In this document: piece by piece, positions 52,987-60,796 of the stretch
Layout: each line of letters opens with the position of its first letter
Position numbering within the stretch: the first letter of the stretch is position 1
Assembly (NCBI RefSeq): GCF_030450055.1
Contig: NZ_CP118480.1
Coordinates: 3,595,501 to 3,659,500 of the forward strand
DNA length: 64,000 nt
Direction: 5' to 3'
Source of the DNA: Gallaecimonas kandeliae
GTDB lineage: Bacteria > Pseudomonadota > Gammaproteobacteria > Enterobacterales > Gallaecimonadaceae
Program-made: the position numbers and the translations under genes
Notes under the pieces: generated by a model
Databases searched by the model: none
What the model was told of the DNA's origin: nothing
The model's input: the letters and a program-made list of their open reading frames with translations, nothing else

Positions 52987-53643
52987 TCAGCCCACCTGGC
53001 TTTGAAGGTCCAGACGCTCGGCCAGCACCAGCCGCAGGCTGTCGCCCAGGGCCAGTTTGCCGACGCCCTTGGGGGTGCCGGTCAGCACCAGGTCGCCGGG
53101 CTTGAGGCTGAAGTGCTGGCTGATGTAGCTCAGCAGGCCGGGGATGGGGGTGATCATGTCGCTGCTGGCGCCGTCCTGGCGCAGCTCGCCGTTCTGGTAG
53201 AGCTGGAAACGCAGGGCGTCCAAAGCGCCGACCTCGGCTACAGGCACCAGGGGCGAGACGGGGCAGCTGCCGTCGAAGGCCTTGGCCAGCTCCCAGGGCT
53301 GGCCCTTGGCCTTGAGCTCGTTCTGCAGCTCCCGCAAGGTAAGATCCAGGGCCAGTCCTATGCCGGCGATGGCAGCGCTGGCCTGCGCCTCGCTGGCCTT
53401 GGTCAGGGGCTCGCCCAGCAGCACCGCCAGCTCACACTCGAAATGCACCTCGCCCCTGTCCGCCGGCAGGCTGAAGCCGGCCTCCAGGTCCACCAGGGCG
53501 GTGCTGGGTTTCATGAACAGCAGCGGTTTTTCGGGCACGGCGTTGCCCAACTCCTTGGCATGCTCTGCATAGTTACGGCCGACACAGACCACCTTGGTGG
53601 TGGCCCAGGGCAGGGGCTCACCGGATCGCCAGCGCAAGATCAT
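52987..53643 (-). CDS. Fumarylacetoacetate-hydrolase family protein
   Basis: 218-residue cytoplasmic enzyme of the FAH fold that cleaves or decarboxylates acyl-pyruvate-like compounds, similar to YcgM-type acylpyruvases. VVCVGRNYAEHAKELGN, the metal-binding EVHFECELAVLLG, ALDLTLRELQNELKAKGQPWELAKAFDGSCPVSP and DLVLTGTPKGVG are all present. ATG 53643 has GGAG upstream and gives the family start. Confidence 0.92.
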   Translation of the reverse strand: MILRWRSGEPLPWATTKVVCVGRNYAEHAKELGNAVPEKPLLFMKPSTALVDLEAGFSLPADRGEVHFECELAVLLGEPLTKASEAQASAAIAGIGLALDLTLRELQNELKAKGQPWELAKAFDGSCPVSPLVPVAEVGALDALRFQLYQNGELRQDGASSDMITPIPGLLSYISQHFSLKPGDLVLTGTPKGVGKLALGDSLRLVLAERLDLQSQVG

Positions 53644-53738
53644 GGGGATTCTCCGATTGGGGGGTGCCGCTGTTGTAGCAGGGGCAAGGTCACAAGGGAA
53701 GGGGCTGGGGGAGACGGCCAAACTTCCTCCCCCTTTGC

Positions 53739-54191
53739 TTACTTGAGGGTCAGCTCCCGCATCCGGTATTCGCCGGTGATGGTGCGGACATCCGGGTAGG
53801 TCTTGGCGATGGCGTTGGACTTCTTCTCCCTTTCCTCACCCCATTTCTGCATGAATTTCATGTACTTTTCCTTGTTGGGTTCGAGGTCGGCCGCCTTGTC
53901 GTAGTAGATCACCAGGGCCAGGTTGAAGTTGCCGCTGAGCGGCAGGTCGCTGATGTAGATCTTGAAATCCTTGATGTAGCCCATTTCCTTGGCGACCTTG
54001 TTGGCGGCAACCCAGGAGTCCCGCAGGCCTTCGAGGTAGACGTCCATCATGTTGGGATCCACCTTGACGGTGGTCACGGACGACACCGCATCGGAAACGT
54101 CATAATCCTTGTAGGGTTCCAACCTGGCCTGGGCCAAGCCAGCCCAGCCGGCCAGCACCAGGGCCAGCACCAGGGTCTTGAGCATTTTCAT
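53739..54191 (-). CDS. Exported protein of unknown function
   Basis: 150-residue protein with a signal peptide (MKMLKTLVLALVLAGWAGLAQA). The mature region has LEGLRDSWVAANKVAKEMGYIKDFKIYIS and EYRMRELTLK. It is probably a soluble periplasmic protein with a dimeric alpha-beta-barrel-like pattern; no named family recognised. Monocistronic. Confidence 0.75.
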   Translation of the reverse strand: MKMLKTLVLALVLAGWAGLAQARLEPYKDYDVSDAVSSVTTVKVDPNMMDVYLEGLRDSWVAANKVAKEMGYIKDFKIYISDLPLSGNFNLALVIYYDKAADLEPNKEKYMKFMQKWGEEREKKSNAIAKTYPDVRTITGEYRMRELTLK

Positions 54192-54327
54192 GGTTTTTCT
54201 CCCGTTGTGGCTCCCCCATGGAGCCCTGCAAGTATAGTGATCAAGATCACATTCATCGGCGCCATGGCGGCCGTCTGCCGGGGAGGGCTATGCTAAGGCG
54301 GATAACAACCATCATAAGAGCTTGCCC

Positions 54328-55758
54328 ATGACCGCCATCCCGCACGGCCTCGAGGCCTGGGTTGAACGCATCAGCGAAAAAGAACTGCCCGCCATGACCG
54401 CCACGGTGCGGGCGCTGGAGCAGTTGGAAAAGAGCGATACCGCCTCCCTGGCCAGCCTGGGCCGCAGCGTCCTGCACGACCACGGCCTCACCACCCGCAT
54501 CCTCAAGGTGGTCAACAGCGCCATCTACCGCCGCGGCCAAGCCCAGATCACCACCGTCAGCCGCGCCTCCGTGATCCTCGGCTACGACGCCCTCAAGCAC
54601 ATCTGCATCACCGCCACCATGATCGACGGCCTGCTGCGCAACCGCGACCTCAGCCCGGCCGTGCACGAACGGCTTATCGAGCTGATGGCCGGCTCACTGC
54701 ACGCCGCCATGCTGGCCCGCATGCTGATGGCCGGTTACGACGAGGACACCCGGGAGGAGATCTACATCGCCGCCCTGCTGCAGAACCTGGGGGAGATCGC
54801 CTTTTGGAGCTCGGGAGGCCCGGCGACGGAGACCCTGGACGCGCGCCTGCGAGCAGGGGCGCAGCCCAAGGCGGCGGTGCAGGAGCTGCTGGGCACCAGC
54901 TTCGACAACCTGGGCGCCTCCCTGGCCCGCACCTGGAACATGGGCGATCTGCTGATCCGGGCCATCACCGACCCCTTGAGGCGCAGCCCTGAGATGCGCT
55001 GCGTGGCCCTGGCCAAGGGCTTCAGCCAGGCCCTGGCCAAGGGCGACCAGGGCGCCGTCCAGAAAGGTCTCAACGACATGGCCGCCTTCATGAAGGTGGA
55101 GCCCGACATCGCCAAGGCCAGGATCCAGGCCTGCACCCAGGCCACGGCGGAACTGGCCAGCTGCTACGGCGTCGGTGAGGTGGCACAGAAGCTCTTCCCC
55201 CAGGGCGGTTGGGATCCGGAAGAAGCACCTTCGTTGTTCCACGAACCGGACGAGGGCCTGCAGCTCAAGATGCTGCGGGAAATGATGACCCTGGTGGGGG
55301 AAAAGGCCGACATCAACCTGCTGATCCACACCACCCTCGAAGGGCTGTTGCGGGCAGTGGGTATGGACAGGGTCATGGTGCTGATGCCCAGCCCCAGCTT
55401 CGACCGTCTCAACCCCCGCTTCTTCGCCAGCACCGACCAGAAGCCCCTGCGGGAGCTGCTGAGCCTGCCCCTGGGCGGTACAGATCTATTCAGCAAGACC
55501 TTCAAAGACAAGGAATTTCTCTGGGTGGAAAACCTCAAGGACCCGGCCTGGGCGGCCAGGTTGCCCAGGGAACTGGCGACGGTCAACAAGGGCGCGCCCT
55601 TCTTCCTGGCCCCCCTGGCGGTGGACCACAAATGCCTGGGCCTCTTCTACGCCGACCGGGCCCATAGCGGCCGGCCCCTGGGCCGGGAGGACTTCGACGC
55701 CTTCAGCCACTTCGTGCGCCAGGCCTCCCTCTGCCTCAACCTGCTGCTGCGCCCATGA
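54328..55758 (+). CDS. HDOD-GAF signalling protein
   Basis: 476-residue cytoplasmic protein. The N-terminal HDOD domain (about 15-215; LVVNS-like LKVVNSAIYRR, SRASVILGYDALKHICIT, IYIAALLQNLGEIAFW) lacks a working HD metal site, as usual for HDOD. The C-terminal half (about 305-475) is GAF-like (INLLIHTTLEGLLRAVGMDRVMVLMP; PFFLAPLAVDHKCLGLFYADR). Such proteins relay signals to two-component or c-di-GMP systems. ATG 54328 is used instead of an in-frame TTG at 54322; the ribosome site is weak. Confidence 0.85.
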   Translation: MTAIPHGLEAWVERISEKELPAMTATVRALEQLEKSDTASLASLGRSVLHDHGLTTRILKVVNSAIYRRGQAQITTVSRASVILGYDALKHICITATMIDGLLRNRDLSPAVHERLIELMAGSLHAAMLARMLMAGYDEDTREEIYIAALLQNLGEIAFWSSGGPATETLDARLRAGAQPKAAVQELLGTSFDNLGASLARTWNMGDLLIRAITDPLRRSPEMRCVALAKGFSQALAKGDQGAVQKGLNDMAAFMKVEPDIAKARIQACTQATAELASCYGVGEVAQKLFPQGGWDPEEAPSLFHEPDEGLQLKMLREMMTLVGEKADINLLIHTTLEGLLRAVGMDRVMVLMPSPSFDRLNPRFFASTDQKPLRELLSLPLGGTDLFSKTFKDKEFLWVENLKDPAWAARLPRELATVNKGAPFFLAPLAVDHKCLGLFYADRAHSGRPLGREDFDAFSHFVRQASLCLNLLLRP

Positions 55759-55782
55759 AAAAGCCCCGGACTGCCGGGGCTT
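55758..55782. terminator. Terminator between HDOD and protease genes
   Basis: AGCCCCGG-ACTG-CCGGGGCT perfect 8-bp stem with A5 on the left, giving a T-tract for the minus-strand protease gene; the right side has only TT. Confidence 0.78.
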
Positions 55783-55804
55783 ATGCTGTAAGAGGTCTGA
55801 GGGC

Positions 55805-56728
55805 TCAGCCCTTGTCTTCCGGGGGCAAGCCGACATGCATGCGCCCTTCTTTGTAGTCGATGGTCAGCAGGAAGTGCTTGATGACATCGAAACCCAAGAG
55901 TCCCCGCACCTTGACATTGTGTATCGGCTCGAAAACCGATCCCCTTTCCGGCGCTTCCACCACGTCCACGCTGCCGTCCTTGGGTACAGTCACCAGTATG
56001 TTCTCCAGCTCAAAGGGGCCAAAGGTCATCTCAGGCAGCCGGAAACTGTCATTCTCGCCTATGGTATTGACCCCTTGCCCCAGCGTGTCCTTGGTGGGGT
56101 ATCTCTCCAACCAATGTTGGTCATTGGCCAGGGAGCGGGGCAACATCAGACCCCCCGTGTTGCCGGTGTCCAGCATCAACCACACCGACTTTTCCTTGTT
56201 CAACTCCACCTTGACGATAGGCATACCAGTGTGCGGATCTGAACGCATCTCGATGTTTGCTGCTTTGCGCAAGTCCAACGACTTACGCTCCACCAGCCGC
56301 AGTTTGCTGTGGGGGTAGTCTATTTGAACGATGAAATTCTCAAAGAGGCTCCCACCCAACAGCAAAGCCGCGTCTTCATCGCCGAAGGGCATGGACACCA
56401 GGCCGTCCAGATTCCAAGTTGAACCGAACAGGGATACCGGCACCTTGTTGTAGGTGCTGTGCTCCACCTCATCGTAAACACCTTTGACGCGGATCCGGCT
56501 ACCCTTGCCAAACTCCAGCTTGTTGGCCTTGATGAAGTCCTCGTTGATCCCATTGAGCTGGGAACCAGAATCCAATATGGCCTTGGTCTTGATGCCAGCA
56601 ATGGTAACCGGCAGCTCGATGGCACCGTTTTCCAGTTCGAAGGGGATCCAGGGCGTCACGGCAGCCTGGGAACAAAAGGGCAGGGCAGCGGCCAGCAGCC
56701 AAAGGCACCGCAGTGCGGTTTTTTTCAT
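55805..56728 (-). CDS. Retropepsin-like aspartyl protease, exported
   Basis: 307-residue protein with a signal peptide (MKKTALRCLWLLAAALPFCSQAA). Two aspartyl-protease signatures occur in one chain: AILDSGSQLNGI (about 49-60) and LMLDTGNTGGLM (about 182-193), so the protein folds as a pseudodimer. RGLLGFDVIKHFLLTIDY near the end is the typical flap/hinge segment. Likely a periplasmic protease. ATG 56728 follows AAGGA at 7 nt and gives the signal peptide. Confidence 0.85.
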   Translation of the reverse strand: MKKTALRCLWLLAAALPFCSQAAVTPWIPFELENGAIELPVTIAGIKTKAILDSGSQLNGINEDFIKANKLEFGKGSRIRVKGVYDEVEHSTYNKVPVSLFGSTWNLDGLVSMPFGDEDAALLLGGSLFENFIVQIDYPHSKLRLVERKSLDLRKAANIEMRSDPHTGMPIVKVELNKEKSVWLMLDTGNTGGLMLPRSLANDQHWLERYPTKDTLGQGVNTIGENDSFRLPEMTFGPFELENILVTVPKDGSVDVVEAPERGSVFEPIHNVKVRGLLGFDVIKHFLLTIDYKEGRMHVGLPPEDKG

Positions 56729-56791
56729 GTGCTCATCCTTAAGGCAATGTTTTTTCAAGGCCGGCTAAATTAACAGCTAGACAACATTTTG

Positions 56792-57244
56792 TCAGCAGCC
56801 GATATCCTCGTTCCACAGTTCGGGGCTGGCTTCCATGAAGTCCGCCATCAGCTGGCGGCACTGGGTGTCGTCCAGCATAACCAGCTCCACGCCACGCACC
56901 TGCAGGTAGTCCTCCGGGCCCTGGAAGCTGCGGTTTTCTCCCACCACCACCCTGGGGATGCCGTAGAGCAGCACGGCCCCTGAGCACATGTCGCAGGGGG
57001 ACAGGGTCGAGTAGAGGGTGGCGCGGCGGTAATCGGCGGCCTTGAGGCGGCCGGCGTTTTCCAGGCAATCCATCTCGGCGTGCAGCACGGCACTGCCCTG
57101 CTGGACCCGCCTGTTGTGGCCCCGCCCCACCACCTTGCCATCTATGACCAGCACAGAGCCGATGGGGATACCGCCCTCTGCCAGCCCCTTGCGGGCCTCC
57201 GCCACGGCCTCGGCCATGAAGGCCCTGTCCAGCTCCGCGCTCAT
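56792..57244 (-). CDS. Cytosine deaminase, yeast Fcy1-like
   Basis: 150-residue zinc deaminase. LHAEMDCLENAGRL supplies the HxE zinc/catalytic motif and TLSPCDMCSGAVLLYGIPRVVVGEN the PCxxC motif. The C-terminal DDxxCRxLMADFMEASPELWNEDIG pattern follows yeast cytosine deaminase Fcy1 closely, rather than tRNA adenosine deaminase TadA. Cytosine-to-uracil salvage is the likely reaction. The ATG at 57244 has GGGAG 6 nt upstream; ATG 57250 abuts it. Confidence 0.85.
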   Translation of the reverse strand: MSAELDRAFMAEAVAEARKGLAEGGIPIGSVLVIDGKVVGRGHNRRVQQGSAVLHAEMDCLENAGRLKAADYRRATLYSTLSPCDMCSGAVLLYGIPRVVVGENRSFQGPEDYLQVRGVELVMLDDTQCRQLMADFMEASPELWNEDIGC

Positions 57245-57290
57245 AGACATCTCCCAAAATCACAGTGAAAACATAAGGGTAGAACAAGGT

Positions 57291-58571
57291 TCAGGGCGCT
57301 GTGCCCAACCAGTGCCGCCAGGCCGGCGCCGCCTCTGGCGGTGTTGCGGCCAGCAAGGCGGCCAGGACCTTGGCCTGACTTGGCGGCAGCTGGGCCAGCC
57401 AGACCTGGCGCCCCGGCTCGGCGCCCTTGGCCACCGCCGCCTTGTAGCGGCGCCACAGGGCCACAGGGTCTGTGCCGGTCTCGGCCAAACGCTGGTAGAG
57501 GGCCAGGCCGCAGCTGTAGTAGAGGTCGAAAAGGCCCCGCTGCGCCGCCTGTTCCAGCCCCGTTTGGGCCAGGCCGGCCAGGCACTGGCTGCGGGCATCT
57601 TCGAGCTTCTGGTCGGTGAAGGCGCTGCGCTCAGGGTAGAGGCTGCGGATGGCGTCCATGGCCAGCCATTCGGCGCCCCCTTCGTGGAGCCAACTGTCCT
57701 GCTGGGCCCTTACCTGGCCGGCCTGGCCCTGGTAGAAGTGGGCTCCTTCGTGGGCGAAGAACCAGAGGAAGGCACTGATCTGCTCCGGCTTTGCCAGCAG
57801 TTTCTCCAATTGGTTGCCATACCAATGCATGCTGATCTGGTTGGCCAGCACCCCGCCCTGGTTGCCATATTGGCCCCCCATGGTGCGGCCGAAGGAAGCG
57901 ATCAGCATGGGCTTGGCCCGGGCCGGGCCCAGGGCCTTGGCATAGTGGGCCAGGATCCGCGGCAGGGCCTCATCCAGAGCCTGGCGCAGGGCCGGGGGCA
58001 GGCCGGGGTCCACCAGGGCCCGCAGTTCGGCGCCTTCGCGGGGCTGCAAGGGCCCCACATAGAGCACCTGGCCTTCCCCGCCGTCCTGCCAGCGCAGCGA
58101 TTGCCGGCCCTGGCCGTCGCGGCTGACGATATGGTCCCCCTTGGGCGCCGCCAGGCTCAGGTTCCAGTGTTCGTCTCCTTCGCAGAGGCCTACGCAGGCG
58201 AAGAAGCGGCCGCTGTGCAGGGCCAGGCCGCCGTCGGAAAAGGGAGAGAAAGGCGCGTAGTCCTTGGGCAGGTAGATATAGGTAGGGGTGAGGCGGATGG
58301 CAGCGCTGGAAAAGGCCTGGCCGTCCTTACGGGCCAGGTATTCGCCGTCCTGGTCCTGGCCTATCTGGAAGGCCGGGTCCAGGGGCTGCCAGCGGGCCGC
58401 CCGCGAATGGTCGGGACTGCGGGCAAAGCGCAGTTGCTTGGCGGGGGCCGTCAATTGGTAGTTCAGCTGCCAGTCGCCCTTGTCGTCCTTGCTGAGGGCG
58501 ATGTCCGGTACGGGCCTCGCCGCCAGGGCGCCGAAGCTGAGCAGTGCCGCCAGCCATAACAGTGGTTTCAT
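57291..58571 (-). CDS. Exported HExxH putative metallopeptidase
   Basis: 426-residue protein with a signal peptide (MKPLLWLAALLSFGALA). A zinc-binding motif FAHEGAHFYQ (HExxH) lies near residue 275, with a downstream LHEGGAEWLAMDAI that could provide the third ligand glutamate, a gluzincin-like arrangement. The N-terminal half is beta-rich. The family is not one I can name; a periplasmic or surface peptidase is a reasonable guess. No operon partner. Confidence 0.75.
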   Translation of the reverse strand: MKPLLWLAALLSFGALAARPVPDIALSKDDKGDWQLNYQLTAPAKQLRFARSPDHSRAARWQPLDPAFQIGQDQDGEYLARKDGQAFSSAAIRLTPTYIYLPKDYAPFSPFSDGGLALHSGRFFACVGLCEGDEHWNLSLAAPKGDHIVSRDGQGRQSLRWQDGGEGQVLYVGPLQPREGAELRALVDPGLPPALRQALDEALPRILAHYAKALGPARAKPMLIASFGRTMGGQYGNQGGVLANQISMHWYGNQLEKLLAKPEQISAFLWFFAHEGAHFYQGQAGQVRAQQDSWLHEGGAEWLAMDAIRSLYPERSAFTDQKLEDARSQCLAGLAQTGLEQAAQRGLFDLYYSCGLALYQRLAETGTDPVALWRRYKAAVAKGAEPGRQVWLAQLPPSQAKVLAALLAATPPEAAPAWRHWLGTAP

Positions 58572-58657
58572 AGCCTCCTCCCCGAAGAGCGAAGCTATGA
58601 AGTTAACGCGCTGAATTAGCTAGGGAAAGCCGACTTTGTAAGCAGATGTTGGCCGCC

Positions 58658-60664
58658 CTAGCCCAGGCTTCCTTGTGCCAGGGCGATAACGAAAGCGAAG
58701 TCACGGGCCGTCTCGATATATTGGCGATAACGGCCGGAGAGGCCGCCGTGGCCCACTTCCAGCTCGGTTTCCAGCAGCAGCAGGTGATCGTCCGTCTTCA
58801 GCTCCCTCAGCTTCGCCACCCATTTGGCGGGCTCCCAGTAGGCCACCTGGGTGTCGTGCAGGCCGCTGCGCACATAGATGTGGGGGTAGGCCTGGGGGCG
58901 CAGGTTGTCGTAGGGGCTGTAGGACAGCATCAGGAAGTAGTCCGAGGCGTTGTTGGGGTTGCCCCACTCGTCGTATTCCCCCGTGGTCAGCGGCAGGCCG
59001 TCGTCCAGCATGGTGGTCACCACGTCCACGAAGGGCACCCCCACCAGGGCGCCCTTGTAGAGCCCCGGCGCCTCGTTGAGCACGGCCCCCATCAGCAGGC
59101 CGCCGGCGCTGCGGCCTTCGCAGAAGACCCTGTCCTTGTCCCCATAGCCCTGGGCCACCAGGGCCTTGGTGACGTCGATGAAGTCGTGGAAGCTGTGCCA
59201 CTTGTGCTGGCGCCGCCCGGCCTCGTACCAGGCCCGGCCCTTCTCCTGGCCGCCGCGGATATGGGCCACGGCCAGCACGAAGCCGCGGTCGAGGAGGCTG
59301 AAGCGCGCCTGGGAGAAGCTGGGATCCAGGCTGATGCCGTAGGCGCCGTAGCCGTCGATGAGCAGCGGGTTCTGGCCTTGGTTGAAGGCGTCCTTGCGCC
59401 ACAGCAGGGTGACGGGCACCAGGGCGCCGTCCCGGGCCTGGATCTCGATACGCTTGCAGTCGTAATGGCTGAGCTCGCAGTTGGGCACCGGCTTGGTCTT
59501 CAGCAAGGTCTTGGCGAGATCGGCCTCGATTCGGTAGAGGCTGGGGGGCTGGAGCGGGCTCTGGTAGCCCACCACCAGTTCGCTGGTGTCGTCGCTGTGA
59601 CCCAGCCAGACGTCATGGACGGCGCCGGGCCAGTCCAGCAGGCGGTCCTGGCCGCCTTCCAGCACCCGCACCCGGCTCTGGCCCTGGTAGCGCTCGGAGA
59701 GGGCGATGCGGCCGGCCAGCAGGTCGAAGTCTTCCAGCAGCACGTCGGGGTCATGGGCCAGGCGCTCGGCCATGGCGTCGGGGGCTGTGCCGGTCAGCAG
59801 CTTGAAGTTGGGGGCTTCTTCGTTGCAGAGGGCCACAAAGTGGCCGTCCAGGCAGTCCAGCTGGTATTCGATACCCTCGCGCCTCGGCCAGAAGGCCTGG
59901 GGCTGGTCGCTGGAGCCGTCCAGGGGCAACAGCAGCACCTCGGCGGTGAGGGTGGCGGCGCTGGACAGCAGCAGCCATTGGCGGTCCCGGCTCTCGCCCA
60001 TGCCCAGCCAGAAGCTGTTGTCCTCTTCCTCGTAGAGCAGCTCGGGTTCGGCCCCGAGCGCCTGGCGGTGCAGGCGGCAGGGCAGCAGGCTCTCGTCCAA
60101 GGTCAGGTAATAGAGGCTCTGGCTGTCCTTGCCCCAGCTCATCTCGCCGCTGATGGCGGGGAAGTCGTGGGCCAGCTTTTCGCCGCTCTCGAGATCCACC
60201 AGGTGCAGCTCGTAGCAGCGGTCACCGTTGTGGTCGGTGCTGTAGGCCAGCAGGCGCCCGTCCGGGCTGATGGCGAGATCCCCAAGGGCGAAATAGCTGG
60301 CGTCCCCGGCCAGCACATTGCCGTCCAGCAGCAGTTGCCAGGGCTGGTCTTCGGCCTGGCGCCCTTCCACCAGGGCGTATTCCTGGCCGGCCAGGGTGCG
60401 CTCGCGCAGCTGCCAGCCGTAATCCCACCAGGGCAGGCTGACGTCTTCCGGGGCGATGCGCGAGCGCATCTCCGCCAGCAATGTCGCTTCCAGCTCGGCG
60501 TTGGCCTTGAGCACCGCCTCGGCGTGACGATTCTCGGCCTTCAGGTGGGCCAATACTTCGGGGTCGGCGCGGTCGTCGTCCCGCAACCAGTGGTAGGGAT
60601 CGGGGCGCTGGTGGCCGTGCATCTGGTGGACATGGGCTTTCTTGGGCGCGCGGGGGGCTGACAT
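58658..60664 (-). CDS. ptrB: Oligopeptidase B (prolyl-oligopeptidase family)
   Basis: 668-residue serine peptidase cleaving after basic residues in small peptides. An N-terminal seven-bladed propeller is followed by a catalytic domain with the nucleophile GRSAGGLLMG and the catalytic histidine in GHGGLSGRY near the end. YHWLRDDDRADPEVLAHLKAEN at the start is the family's N-terminal signature. No signal peptide is present, so it is cytoplasmic. ATG 60664 has AGGA 8 nt upstream; the 19-residue in-frame extension is not family-like. Confidence 0.93.
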   Translation of the reverse strand: MSAPRAPKKAHVHQMHGHQRPDPYHWLRDDDRADPEVLAHLKAENRHAEAVLKANAELEATLLAEMRSRIAPEDVSLPWWDYGWQLRERTLAGQEYALVEGRQAEDQPWQLLLDGNVLAGDASYFALGDLAISPDGRLLAYSTDHNGDRCYELHLVDLESGEKLAHDFPAISGEMSWGKDSQSLYYLTLDESLLPCRLHRQALGAEPELLYEEEDNSFWLGMGESRDRQWLLLSSAATLTAEVLLLPLDGSSDQPQAFWPRREGIEYQLDCLDGHFVALCNEEAPNFKLLTGTAPDAMAERLAHDPDVLLEDFDLLAGRIALSERYQGQSRVRVLEGGQDRLLDWPGAVHDVWLGHSDDTSELVVGYQSPLQPPSLYRIEADLAKTLLKTKPVPNCELSHYDCKRIEIQARDGALVPVTLLWRKDAFNQGQNPLLIDGYGAYGISLDPSFSQARFSLLDRGFVLAVAHIRGGQEKGRAWYEAGRRQHKWHSFHDFIDVTKALVAQGYGDKDRVFCEGRSAGGLLMGAVLNEAPGLYKGALVGVPFVDVVTTMLDDGLPLTTGEYDEWGNPNNASDYFLMLSYSPYDNLRPQAYPHIYVRSGLHDTQVAYWEPAKWVAKLRELKTDDHLLLLETELEVGHGGLSGRYRQYIETARDFAFVIALAQGSLG

Positions 60665-60796
60665 GGAAACATCCTGGCGGGGCTGATGGGCCATTGTCGC
60701 GCAATTCCCGGCGGCCACCAAATCTGCCAGCGAGTTGGTTTTCCTTCAGTATCAACCGTTATCATGGACAGACCCGGCGCTTTTGAGGACACAAGG

